Part shown: positions 54,582 through 62,464 of the stretch, one piece after another
How positions within the stretch are numbered: position 1 is the first letter of the stretch
How the letters are laid out: the number at the start of each line of letters is the position of its first letter
DNA from: Natrarchaeobius halalkaliphilus
GTDB taxonomy: Archaea > Halobacteriota > Halobacteria > Halobacteriales > Natrialbaceae
Assembly: GCF_003841485.1 (NCBI RefSeq)
Contig: NZ_REFY01000005.1
Location: 310,001 to 374,000 of the forward strand
Direction of reading: 5' to 3'
Length of the DNA: 64,000 bases
The notes under the pieces: generated by a model
Told to the model about the DNA's origin: nothing
Seen by the model: only the letters and a program-made list of their open reading frames with translations
Databases searched by the model: none
Translations under genes and position numbers: made by a program

Positions 54582-55916
54582 TTAAGAGCTGAAGACGGAC
54601 TCGATCGCACCATCAAGTGCGGTGTGGATCTGATCGACGTCCGCTCGAGTGAGACAAAACGGCGGTGCGACCATAATCTGTGTCTGGGGTCTCCCGGGCC
54701 AGACGAGCAGGTCTCCGTCGGTGGCTGCGTGATCAGCGACGGCTTCGACCGGATTATCGGTATTCTCGGTACGCGGATCGACGACCGGTTCCTCAGTACC
54801 CGGTTTGCTGAACGCGAGACTCCAGAGGAACCCACGCCCACGGACGTTTCCAACGACATCGTGGGCGTCTTCTAGCTCCCGAAGGCGCTCTTCGAGATAC
54901 GGCGACACTGACCGGACGTTCTCGAGGAGCCCGTTCTCGTACTCCGAAATCGCCGCGAGTCCCGCAGCACAGCCGACCGGATGTCCGCCGAAGGTCTGAC
55001 CGAGGGGAACGCCGTCGTCGCGGAGATACTCGCTGATTTCGGAGGAAACCATCACGCCAGCGAGAGGCGCATAGGCGCTCGTCAGCCCCTTCGCACAGGT
55101 GATCATATCGGGCTCGACGTTCTCCGTCTGGATTCCAAACCACTCACCGCACCGACCGAATCCGGTGATGACTTCGTCTGCAATCAACAAAATATCGTAC
55201 GTATCACAGAGTTCCCGGAGTCGTTCGAAGTAGCCGGGAGGTGCAGTGTAGGCACCACTGGCACCTGCGATCGGCTCCATGAGAATCGCTGCGACCGAGT
55301 CAGGACCCTCGTTTCGGATCACGAACTCGACGTGGTCAGCGGCCTTTTCGGCTAACTCCTCTGGCGTATCGGCATCGAACGGAGAGCGATACGACATCGG
55401 CGGAAGGAACTGTTGAGCCCCCGTCGTTGCCGCGTTCCGTTCGATCACCGAACTCGACCAGCCGTTTCCGGTTAGACTGCTCGTTCCGTAGTTCCACCCG
55501 TGGTACGAGCGCCATCTCGTCAGAATTTTATGCGATCCCGTGTACTCCCGAGCGAAATGTACTGCGGCCTCGTTCGCCTCGGATCCTGAAACCGCAAAGT
55601 AGACCTCACCCATCGAATCGGGGGCTTTCTCGAGCATCGCCTCCGACAGCTGCTGGCGGGTGTCGTTGTACTGCGATGGCGTCACGTACGGTGCCTTGTG
55701 GAGTTGCTCGACCATCGCATCGATGATGGTCTGGTTATCGAACCCGGCGTTAACGCAAAACAGTTGCGAGACGCCGTCTAGGTATCTGTTCCCGTCCGCA
55801 TCCGTGACGTACGCTCCGTCCCCATCCCTGATGTCGAGGTGTGGGTGGTCGGGGTTGAACCAGTGAGGAACCGTGTTCCGACTGGCTGCCGCCTGTTTTA
55901 CATCGTCTTGCTGCAT
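54582..55916 (-). CDS. Class III aminotransferase (omega-amino acid or diamine type)
   Basis: The 444-residue PLP enzyme has the class III pattern: a start with YVTDADGNRYLDGVSQLFCV, SGSEANEAAVHFAREYTG, WRSYHGWNYGTSS, VAAILMEPIAGASG, IADEVITGFGRCG and the lysine motif CAKGLTSAYAPL, then QTFGGHPVGCAAG. Substrates of this group are beta-alanine, taurine, putrescine, GABA or other omega-amino compounds with pyruvate or 2-oxoglutarate as acceptor. The Pot-like importer and downstream aldehyde oxidoreductase suggest an amine-to-aldehyde-to-acid route. It is divergent from the PyrE-like gene. The start is ATG 55916. Confidence 0.93.
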   Translation of the reverse strand: MQQDDVKQAAASRNTVPHWFNPDHPHLDIRDGDGAYVTDADGNRYLDGVSQLFCVNAGFDNQTIIDAMVEQLHKAPYVTPSQYNDTRQQLSEAMLEKAPDSMGEVYFAVSGSEANEAAVHFAREYTGSHKILTRWRSYHGWNYGTSSLTGNGWSSSVIERNAATTGAQQFLPPMSYRSPFDADTPEELAEKAADHVEFVIRNEGPDSVAAILMEPIAGASGAYTAPPGYFERLRELCDTYDILLIADEVITGFGRCGEWFGIQTENVEPDMITCAKGLTSAYAPLAGVMVSSEISEYLRDDGVPLGQTFGGHPVGCAAGLAAISEYENGLLENVRSVSPYLEERLRELEDAHDVVGNVRGRGFLWSLAFSKPGTEEPVVDPRTENTDNPVEAVADHAATDGDLLVWPGRPQTQIMVAPPFCLTRADVDQIHTALDGAIESVFSS

Positions 55917-56053
55917 ACAGAAAGCGGGCGTTCTTTCATTATAAACGTTTGGGAGAGGTCCGTCCGAAGGGACGATTGATCGGTTGTCTTACGGGAGAAA
56001 CGCCGCATCTACCAACCGGAACATACTTGCCTCGAGCGTGTGTGCGGCTAGTA

Positions 56054-56581
56054 ATGTCTGACACCGAACTCGGAACGCTCATCGAGGATTCTGGTGCGGT
56101 GATGACCGGGAAGTTCAAGTTGTCGGATGGATCACTTACGGATTATTACATAGACAAGTACGTCTTCGAAACGAAGCCGGATATTCTGTCGATCATCACG
56201 GACGAGATCGTCGATCAGATCGACGAAGATGAGATCGACGTCGTCGTCGGTCCCGCGCTCGGGGCGGTGCCGCTCGTTACTGCCGTTTCGCTCGAGGCAA
56301 GGATTCCCGCCGCGTACATCCGAATGGGCGAGAAACATCGCGGAACGCAGGCTCGAGTGGAAGGAACGATCGAGAAAGGGATGCGCGTCGCCGTTCTCGA
56401 GGACGTGACGTCGACCGGGAATACGATCCTGGAAACGGCCAAACTCGTCGAGGAGATCGGCGGCCTGGTCGAGCAATTGATTACCGTCGTCGACCGGAAC
56501 GCCGGTGCCGTCGAACACATCCGAGACGAAGGGTACGAACTGGACTTCTTGACGCGTGTGGGCGAAGACTTTCAGGTGTAA
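56054..56581 (+). CDS. Orotate phosphoribosyltransferase-like protein
   Basis: The 175-residue protein has the type I phosphoribosyltransferase fold. It shows GKFKLSDGSLTDYYIDKYVF, GPALGAVPLVTAVSLEA, IRMGEKHRGTQARVEG and the PRPP-binding motif VAVLEDVTSTGNTILE. It matches the short haloarchaeal PyrE form, which joins orotate to PRPP. Many haloarchaea have two such genes; this one sits among catabolic genes, so it could be a paralogue used for salvage of another base. The frame is open upstream to 55949, but the ATG 56054 fits the family N terminus. Confidence 0.85.
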   Translation: MSDTELGTLIEDSGAVMTGKFKLSDGSLTDYYIDKYVFETKPDILSIITDEIVDQIDEDEIDVVVGPALGAVPLVTAVSLEARIPAAYIRMGEKHRGTQARVEGTIEKGMRVAVLEDVTSTGNTILETAKLVEEIGGLVEQLITVVDRNAGAVEHIRDEGYELDFLTRVGEDFQV

Positions 56582-57000
56582 CGGCGTTCGAACCCGTGTG
56601 TAACGGCCTTCGAACAGGCCAACTGTATTCGACAAACCGACTATGTTCGAGCAGGACGCTTTAGATGACGAGACTACCCGATAGCACCATCACTCGTCGG
56701 AACCGTCCGCTGTAACGACTTACTGGCATACCCGTAGCACAGTCGTCGGTGTGGCGGAGCTGCTTTACGGTGGCCCTTATCGGAGGAGATCGTACTCACA
56801 AATAGAACCGATCGAACTCGGGTTATCGGGACGATCAGGACGTTCGAACGGATATAAAAAACAGGTTCCGAGAATACGATGCAAGCCACCGAACGCCGGT
56901 GAACAAGTAAAATACCGAAAGAAGAGGAGAGACAGACGGGAGTACTATTATGAGATGTTGGCGACAAAGTTTATATACATTGATAATAAAGGTTTTGCCG
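56582..57000. other. Gap before the aldehyde oxidoreductase
   Basis: The 419-base gap is A/T-rich at the 3' end. A weak match to the left arm of the dispersed palindrome lies at about 56702-56726 (ACCGTCCGCTGTAACGACTT). The aldehyde oxidoreductase TATA box is at 56970-56977. No gene is supported. Confidence 0.45.
56970..56977 (+). promoter_or_regulatory. TATA box of the aldehyde oxidoreductase
   Basis: TTTATATA is centred 27 bases before ATG 57001. It fixes the start there, rather than at an ATG 51 bases upstream that precedes the box. Confidence 0.6.
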
Positions 57001-58659
57001 ATGATCCACAGTAGCGGATCGCTTGTCACAATCGACGTGGGAACGGGAGAAACCGTCGAAACGACGATCGATAGCGTGCTCGAATCGTATATTGGCGGCC
57101 GCGGCGTGGCAACGAAACTCGCACACGAACGAATTTCGTTCGACGTTGGGTCGCTCGAGTCCGAAAACAGCGTGTTCTTCACGACGGGTCCGTTACAGGT
57201 TTCGAACATGAGTTTTACTGGTCGAACGAACTGTACATCGGTATCACCGTTAACCGACGGGTTGCTTTCGTCGAACGCTGGCGGGTTTCTTTCCCGACAC
57301 ATCGCAGCAACCGGATACAGCGCCATCGAGGTGACCGGTGTCAGCGACGAACTGGTCGTCGTCGACGTCACGGATACCGGCATCGAAATCGCACCCGTTC
57401 CCGAACTCGAGCAGGCAACCGTCCCGGAAACGACGGCGTTCCTCGAGGACGAGTTCGACCGATCCGCCGATCAGGTCGCAGTCATCGGTCCCGCAGGAGA
57501 AAACGAAGTTCGGTTCGCGTCGATCATGACGACCGAAAGTCGCGCGTTCGGTCGCGGTGGTCTCGGTGCAGTGATGGGGTCGAAGAACGTCAAGGCGGTC
57601 CTGTTCGACGGCTCCTCGAAGCCCGAGATACCGAATGCTGACGTGCACATGGACGTTCACCGAGACGCCGCCACATCAGACCACATCATGAAGCGACAGG
57701 GAACGACGTCGACGACGTCTCTGGCCAACGAACTCGAGGCGTTTCCGACCAGATACTTCCAAGAGCTATCCTTCGACGGGGCCGATCAGATCGGCGGTGA
57801 CGCGATCGAAGCGAAAAAGTACAAAACCGGAACCTGTTCGGCGTGTGCATTCGCCTGCAAACTGCCCACGAAAGACGACGAAACCGACCTCGAAACGGAA
57901 GGTCCGGAGTTCGAGACAGTCATGGCATTCGGAAGCAATCCGATGATCGACGACATCGTCTCGGTGATGAAGTCGAACGACCGATGTGACAAGCTCGGTC
58001 TCGATACGATCAGCGCTGGCGACGTCATCTCTGCGTATCTCATGGCGAACGACGAGTTCGGAAACGACCAACTCGTCCACGAACTCATCGAGAAGATCGC
58101 ATACCGGGTGGACGACGGAGACCTGCTGGCCGAAGGAGTCCACCGCGTAGCCGACGAACTGGGAGTCGAAGACTGGTCCGTAAAGGGCCTCGAGTTCCCG
58201 GCACACGACGGCCGGCGGTTCAACGGGCAAGCGTTGAGTTTCGCCACGTCGAATCGAGGCGCAGATCACATGTATTCCGAGTTCTATCTGCTCGAGTATC
58301 CGCTGGTCGATGAAGAACAGGCCGTCGATCCGTCCGGACTCGACGGAAAGCCGTCACTGCTCGTCGAGCGCGAAAACATCTGTGCGATACACGATAGCGG
58401 TATCATCTGTAAATTCTCGGGGCCATACGTCGACCACGAACGCCACGAGGGGATCTTCGGCCGCGATTACGAGGAGTTACTGGAAATCGGCGCAGCGATC
58501 GTCGAACTCGAGCGTCACTTCAACAATCAACGGGGGTTCGATCGGAATGACGACCGACTTCCGTACTCGATCGAGGGTCTCGACGAAGCACTGGACGAAT
58601 ACTACGAGAGACGTGGATGGACGGAAGACGGTATCGTTCCCGATCAGAACGTCGTCTGA
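57001..58659 (+). CDS. Aldehyde ferredoxin oxidoreductase family protein
   Basis: The 552-residue protein matches the tungsten- or molybdenum-pterin aldehyde oxidoreductase family. It shows YIGGRGVATKLAHERI, TGPLQVSNMSFTGRTNCTSV, FGRGGLGAVMGSKNVKAV (pterin contact), and the [4Fe-4S] ligands Cys279-x2-Cys282-x3-Cys286 (CSACAFAC) plus a distal Cys in SGIICKF. It is slightly shorter than the archaeal norm (about 605). It oxidises aldehydes to acids with ferredoxin as acceptor. Following the class III aminotransferase region, it may remove an amino-aldehyde product; this is inference. No dedicated ferredoxin is seen. Confidence 0.93.
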   Translation: MIHSSGSLVTIDVGTGETVETTIDSVLESYIGGRGVATKLAHERISFDVGSLESENSVFFTTGPLQVSNMSFTGRTNCTSVSPLTDGLLSSNAGGFLSRHIAATGYSAIEVTGVSDELVVVDVTDTGIEIAPVPELEQATVPETTAFLEDEFDRSADQVAVIGPAGENEVRFASIMTTESRAFGRGGLGAVMGSKNVKAVLFDGSSKPEIPNADVHMDVHRDAATSDHIMKRQGTTSTTSLANELEAFPTRYFQELSFDGADQIGGDAIEAKKYKTGTCSACAFACKLPTKDDETDLETEGPEFETVMAFGSNPMIDDIVSVMKSNDRCDKLGLDTISAGDVISAYLMANDEFGNDQLVHELIEKIAYRVDDGDLLAEGVHRVADELGVEDWSVKGLEFPAHDGRRFNGQALSFATSNRGADHMYSEFYLLEYPLVDEEQAVDPSGLDGKPSLLVERENICAIHDSGIICKFSGPYVDHERHEGIFGRDYEELLEIGAAIVELERHFNNQRGFDRNDDRLPYSIEGLDEALDEYYERRGWTEDGIVPDQNVV

Positions 58660-58686
58660 CAGTTGTGGTTGTATTATCAGCGATAT

Positions 58687-58693
58687 GTTTATT
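58687..58693 (+). promoter_or_regulatory. TATA-like box of the nitrilase-family gene
   Basis: GTTTATT is centred 27 bases before ATG 58717, suggesting a separate leaderless transcript even though the gene follows the aldehyde oxidoreductase closely. Confidence 0.4.
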
Positions 58694-58716
58694 GTCATCT
58701 GGTACCGTCCTACAGT

Positions 58717-59514
58717 ATGCGGCTCACAGTCTGTGAACTACCGGATAACCGTTCGAGATTTATCGATAGTTGGCGTGGCCTCTGTGACCACGTAGAGACA
58801 GAGCGATCCGAACTCGTTCTCTTACCGGAGATGCCGTTTTCGCGGTGGCTCCCCATGAAGCAAGGAGGGAGCGAAGAAAAGTGGGGTGACGCGGTCGAAG
58901 CACACGACGACTGGATGGATCGCATGAACGAACTCGCGCCAGCTACCGTGTTAGGTTCTCGACCGACCCATTCTGAGGGACGACGGCTGAATGAGGGGTT
59001 CGTCTGGACTGAGTCGAGTGGGTCGCGTCTGGTTCACCAGAAGACGTTCTTACCCGACGATGGGCCGTGGTTCTGGGAGGGGTCGTGGTACGAGAGAGGA
59101 GAGGACGACTTCTCGCTCGTAGAGTGTGCTAGTGCGAAATGCGGATTTCTCATCTGTACCGAAATATGGGGTGCCGAACAGGCCCGCAAATACGGTCACG
59201 ATGGAGCACACCTGATCGTAAATCCGCGTGTGACTGAACCACAGCGAAGAGAACAGTGGCGTGCCGGAACACAGGCGATCAGTACGATCTCTGGGAGCTT
59301 TGTCGCGTCCTCCAACCGAGTAACGATTCCAACGGAGAGTGTAGAGGAAATACCGTTTGGAGGCAATGGATGGATCGTCGATCCCGACGGAACAGTGCTT
59401 GCAGAAACATCACGGAATCAACCGTTTGTGACCGTGGAGATCGATATATCCGTGGCGGAAAAGGCGAAAAAAACGTACCCACGTCCCGCATTTGAAGGGA
59501 TGGAAAGACGGTAA
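58717..59514 (+). CDS. Nitrilase-superfamily carbon-nitrogen hydrolase
   Basis: The 265-residue enzyme has the catalytic triad Glu38 (LLPEMPF), Lys109 (HQKTFLPDD) and Cys147 (LICTEIWG). These are the three invariant motifs of amidases such as N-carbamoylputrescine amidohydrolase, beta-ureidopropionase and omega-amidase. It would hydrolyse a linear amide or carbamoyl compound in the cytoplasm. The CTEIWG motif has Thr-Glu where many amidases have Tyr-Asp. It follows the aldehyde oxidoreductase by 57 bases on the same strand. Substrate is not assigned. Confidence 0.9.
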   Translation: MRLTVCELPDNRSRFIDSWRGLCDHVETERSELVLLPEMPFSRWLPMKQGGSEEKWGDAVEAHDDWMDRMNELAPATVLGSRPTHSEGRRLNEGFVWTESSGSRLVHQKTFLPDDGPWFWEGSWYERGEDDFSLVECASAKCGFLICTEIWGAEQARKYGHDGAHLIVNPRVTEPQRREQWRAGTQAISTISGSFVASSNRVTIPTESVEEIPFGGNGWIVDPDGTVLAETSRNQPFVTVEIDISVAEKAKKTYPRPAFEGMERR

Positions 59515-59673
59515 GAGAGGGCAACGTTGGATCATTTCGTATCATTCTCCGAGAGAAACTACCGCCGATGGATTGCTACCAGTATGACTATCAGTTATCG
59601 TATGAACCGGATGTGAACGTCAGTACCGGCGGAGGTATTTCATGATATTTAGTTCCGAAATTTGATAGATCCC

Positions 59674-59717
59674 TGCACTGTTTCGTGAGCGACTGTTTCA
59701 CGATCTGAGGCAGTGCA
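59674..59717. terminator. Nested inverted repeat between convergent genes
   Basis: Outer arms TGCACTG (59674-59680) and CAGTGCA (59711-59717) enclose inner arms TCGTGA (59683-59688) and TCACGA (59698-59703). The RNA could fold into a two-tier hairpin. It sits between the converging nitrilase and cyclodeaminase genes, so a bidirectional terminator is possible; the lack of a flanking T-run weakens this. Confidence 0.35.
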
Positions 59718-59750
59718 AACGATCATCGAGTCGACGACGAGAAACCGGAA

Positions 59751-60737
59751 TCAGCTATTGATCAGTTCGAATCTGGATCCGTTCTCTCGGTCGATAGCAT
59801 GCTCGTAGACGACGTGAGCGGCGGCGATATCCTGGATTGCAAGGCCCGTCGAATCGAACACGGTGATTCCATCGTCATCGGTTCGACCTGATTTCTTTCC
59901 AGCGACGATCTCACCGAGTTCGCCGTAGATGTGTTCATCCGAGAAGGTTCCCTCTCGCCACGGAACGTTGATCTCGCCGGAATGCGTCGTCTGACCGTAA
60001 TCATCGATGACGACCGTCGACTCGAGCAGGAGGTCTTCGGTCAATTCCTGTTTGCCCGCGGCATCCGCACCCATCGCGTTAATGTGGGTGTGTGAGCCGA
60101 CAACTGAGTGTTCGACGATCGGGGAATCGACTGGAGTTACGGTCGAAAGCACGTCGCACGCTGCCGCATCCGCGATCGTTCCCTCGACAACGCTGAATCG
60201 ATCCTCAAATGCATCGATGAACGCTTGAACGCGTTCGGAATTCGTGTCGGCGACGACGACGTCCTCGATCGGACGGACCGCCGCGATCGCATCCAGTTGG
60301 GTGTACGACTGGACCCCCGCACCGACGATTCCGAGACTTGTTGCGTCTTCGATCGCGAGATAATCGGTGGCAACCGCTGCGGCAGCACCGGTTCGTTTCA
60401 TCGTCAGTTCGGTTCCGTCCATGATAGCAAGCGGATAGCCGGTTTCTGGATCTGAGTAAACCATCGTCCCCATAACCGTCGGCAGTCCGTGTTCTGACGG
60501 ATTATCCGGATGAACGTTGACCCACTTTATCCCGGCAGCATCCCACTCACCTGCGTCGATGTACGCCGGCATCGAGCGGAAATCGCCGTTGTACCGTTCC
60601 AGGTCGACGTACGACTTCACCGGCATCTGAACGGTTCCCCGTTCGTAGGCTGCGAAGGCGTCTTCGACGGCGGAAATCACGGCCGAGGTTTCTGCGTTGG
60701 CATTCACGGCTGACTGGTCGAGCAGAACAGTCTGCAT
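59751..60737 (-). CDS. Ornithine cyclodeaminase / alanine dehydrogenase-family protein
   Basis: The 328-residue protein shows the family plan: MPVKSYVDL, AGIKWVNVHPDNPSEHGLP with the conserved Lys, PLAIMDGTELTMKRTGAAAAVA, a Rossmann loop LGIVGAGVQSYTQLDAI, and HINAMGADAAGKQEL. Members deaminate ornithine to proline, act as alanine dehydrogenase, or reduce imines. The glycine loop G-x-G-x-x-S is intact. The start is ATG 60737, with CTTTAATATA on the minus strand centred about 27 bases upstream. The frame runs on far upstream inside the histone-deacetylase-like gene and is not used there. Confidence 0.9.
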   Translation of the reverse strand: MQTVLLDQSAVNANAETSAVISAVEDAFAAYERGTVQMPVKSYVDLERYNGDFRSMPAYIDAGEWDAAGIKWVNVHPDNPSEHGLPTVMGTMVYSDPETGYPLAIMDGTELTMKRTGAAAAVATDYLAIEDATSLGIVGAGVQSYTQLDAIAAVRPIEDVVVADTNSERVQAFIDAFEDRFSVVEGTIADAAACDVLSTVTPVDSPIVEHSVVGSHTHINAMGADAAGKQELTEDLLLESTVVIDDYGQTTHSGEINVPWREGTFSDEHIYGELGEIVAGKKSGRTDDDGITVFDSTGLAIQDIAAAHVVYEHAIDRENGSRFELINS

Positions 60738-60759
60738 ATTGGTTGGTATACATTTGTCA

Positions 60760-60769
60760 TATATTAAAG
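60760..60769 (-). promoter_or_regulatory. TATA box of the cyclodeaminase-family gene
   Basis: On the minus strand CTTTAATATA is centred about 27 bases before ATG 60737, supporting a leaderless start. Confidence 0.5.
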
Positions 60770-60954
60770 TGCCCATTGGTGACGGCGATACGATGGATGG
60801 GGAACGCGACTCACTGTGATCGAAGACTGTGCGAACGGCTGTGATCGAAGGGACTAGTACGAACGAGTCGATTTCGTATAGAGATCGATAGTATTCCGAG
60901 AAAGACCTCACACCGAGTGAACTGAAAAGCCGAGATGAGGATCCTAAGCAGCGA

Positions 60955-62106
60955 TCACTGGCGCTCAGTCGACGGTGTAAACGAAAGCGGCCAGTGATGG
61001 GCGTGATCCGCGCCCACGGAATGAGTTGCCGAAACGACTGAATCCAGGTCTTCGTCGAGCCACGCAAACGGGTCCTCTCGAACGTCGGTTCGAACATCGA
61101 GAACACCCTCGAGTACACCGAGAGTTGCATAGCCGAGATGGCTGAGGTGATAGCCACCCTCCTGGATCAGGGCGAGGTGACCGTCAGCACACTCCGTTGC
61201 GAGTTTTCTCACGCGTTGACCCATCGCTTCGAAGCCTGATTTCGTCACGACGTTTCGTCCGAGCGGATCCATCGTTCCGGCGTCCTGTCCCGCACTGACG
61301 AGCAGGACATCCGGATCGAACGACTCTACGATCGGAGAGACGAGCGAATTAAAGACGTACTCGTAGCCCTTATCACCAGCACCGGGTGGAAGCGGGATAT
61401 TGACGTTGTATCCAACCCCGTCCCCGGTTCCGTTCTCCCGTGTGTTCCCGGTCTGTGGATGGGCGTCGGGATCCCACGACCAGTGATCGTTGTGAATACT
61501 CACGTACAGGACGTCGTCTCGGTCGTAGAAGGTTTCCTGTATACCGTTTCCGTGGTGGACGTCCCAGTCGATGATCGCGATCCGTTCGGCCTGGTCGGTC
61601 GCTCGAAGATGTTCGGCGGCGATCGCGACGTTGTTGAAAAAGCAAAAGCCATCGATCTGATCAGGCTGGGCGTGATGGCCGGACGGACGAACCAGTGCGT
61701 ACGGTACTCGTTCGGAAACGTCGGTACGCATTGCGTCCGTCGCTGCCTGAATAGAGGCACCTGCAGCGTGCCGAGCGGCGGTATAACTGGCTTCGTTCGC
61801 GCCAGTTTCGGCGGTGATGCGTCCGCCACCGTTTTTACAGAACTCCTCGAACTCGCTGATGTGTGAGGCGGTGTGGACGCGAGATAACTGCTCGATCGTC
61901 GCCGGCTCGACCGACTGCCACTCGAGAAACTCCGAGAGTTCGTGATCGAGTATGTGTTTGATGTTCTGAACTCGTTCCGGACGATCCGGATGGGGTTCAT
62001 CCACTGCAAGCCGGCCTGACGATGCGAGTTCGAACTCACCTGCTGGTGGATTATGCTCGAGGAACGAATCGTCCCAGTACACCGAGAGAGTTGATTGCGA
62101 AGACAT
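60955..62106 (-). CDS. Histone deacetylase / acetylpolyamine amidohydrolase family protein
   Basis: The 383-residue zinc amidohydrolase has RPSGHHAQPDQIDGFCFFNN (catalytic His pair), IAIIDWDVHHGNG with zinc Asp and His, VLYVSIHND, LVSAGQDAGTMDPLG with the second zinc Asp region, and LIQEGGYHLSHLG. These match class II HDAC-like and acetylpolyamine amidohydrolases. The catalytic Asp-His network appears complete. Beside a Pot-type transporter, aminotransferase and aldehyde oxidoreductase, deacetylation of acetylpolyamines is the more attractive role than histone deacetylation, as inference. It is divergent from the amidase. The start is ATG 62106. Confidence 0.9.
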   Translation of the reverse strand: MSSQSTLSVYWDDSFLEHNPPAGEFELASSGRLAVDEPHPDRPERVQNIKHILDHELSEFLEWQSVEPATIEQLSRVHTASHISEFEEFCKNGGGRITAETGANEASYTAARHAAGASIQAATDAMRTDVSERVPYALVRPSGHHAQPDQIDGFCFFNNVAIAAEHLRATDQAERIAIIDWDVHHGNGIQETFYDRDDVLYVSIHNDHWSWDPDAHPQTGNTRENGTGDGVGYNVNIPLPPGAGDKGYEYVFNSLVSPIVESFDPDVLLVSAGQDAGTMDPLGRNVVTKSGFEAMGQRVRKLATECADGHLALIQEGGYHLSHLGYATLGVLEGVLDVRTDVREDPFAWLDEDLDSVVSATHSVGADHAHHWPLSFTPSTERQ

Positions 62107-62464
62107 GATTGTGTACCCGTTGTACAGTGTCGATAGTCACAAATCAACTTATATGTTTGGGCAACACCGCGTTTGAGCAAATTCAGTGAGCTACCCTAAC
62201 ATCGCGTTTGAACGGGGTCCAGTGAGGTACTCTAGCCGAGTGAATCGTCGTTCGAAAGATCGTATTGGTGATGGTCTGTGATGGTACTGCTTCTGAGACA
62301 CCGCAATAGTGCTGAGATGTTCTTTCAGAGGCACTCTCGAGCATCAGTGGCACTCTCGGCCATTCCAGGGAAAGAGATTTGCCACTTCCGAATGAGTCAG
62401 CGGAAAAAGATGACCTGAACGACTGGAAGGGGATATATGTTCACCCAGAACTGAATCTTACGGG
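62107..62464. other. Divergent gap with tandem repeat
   Basis: The 358 bases between the HDAC-like and amidase genes hold a two-copy repeat of about 35 bases (62163-62233) and a repeated GGCACTCTCG word (around 62331 and 62348). Promoters for both genes must lie here. No gene is seen. Confidence 0.5.
62163..62233. repeat. Tandem repeat, about 35 bases x 2
   Basis: AACACCGCGTTTGAGCAAAT is followed 35 bases later by AACATCGCGTTTGAACGGGG. Both units then continue with CAGTGAG-x-TAC-x-CT. Nine or so positions differ between units. Confidence 0.55.
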
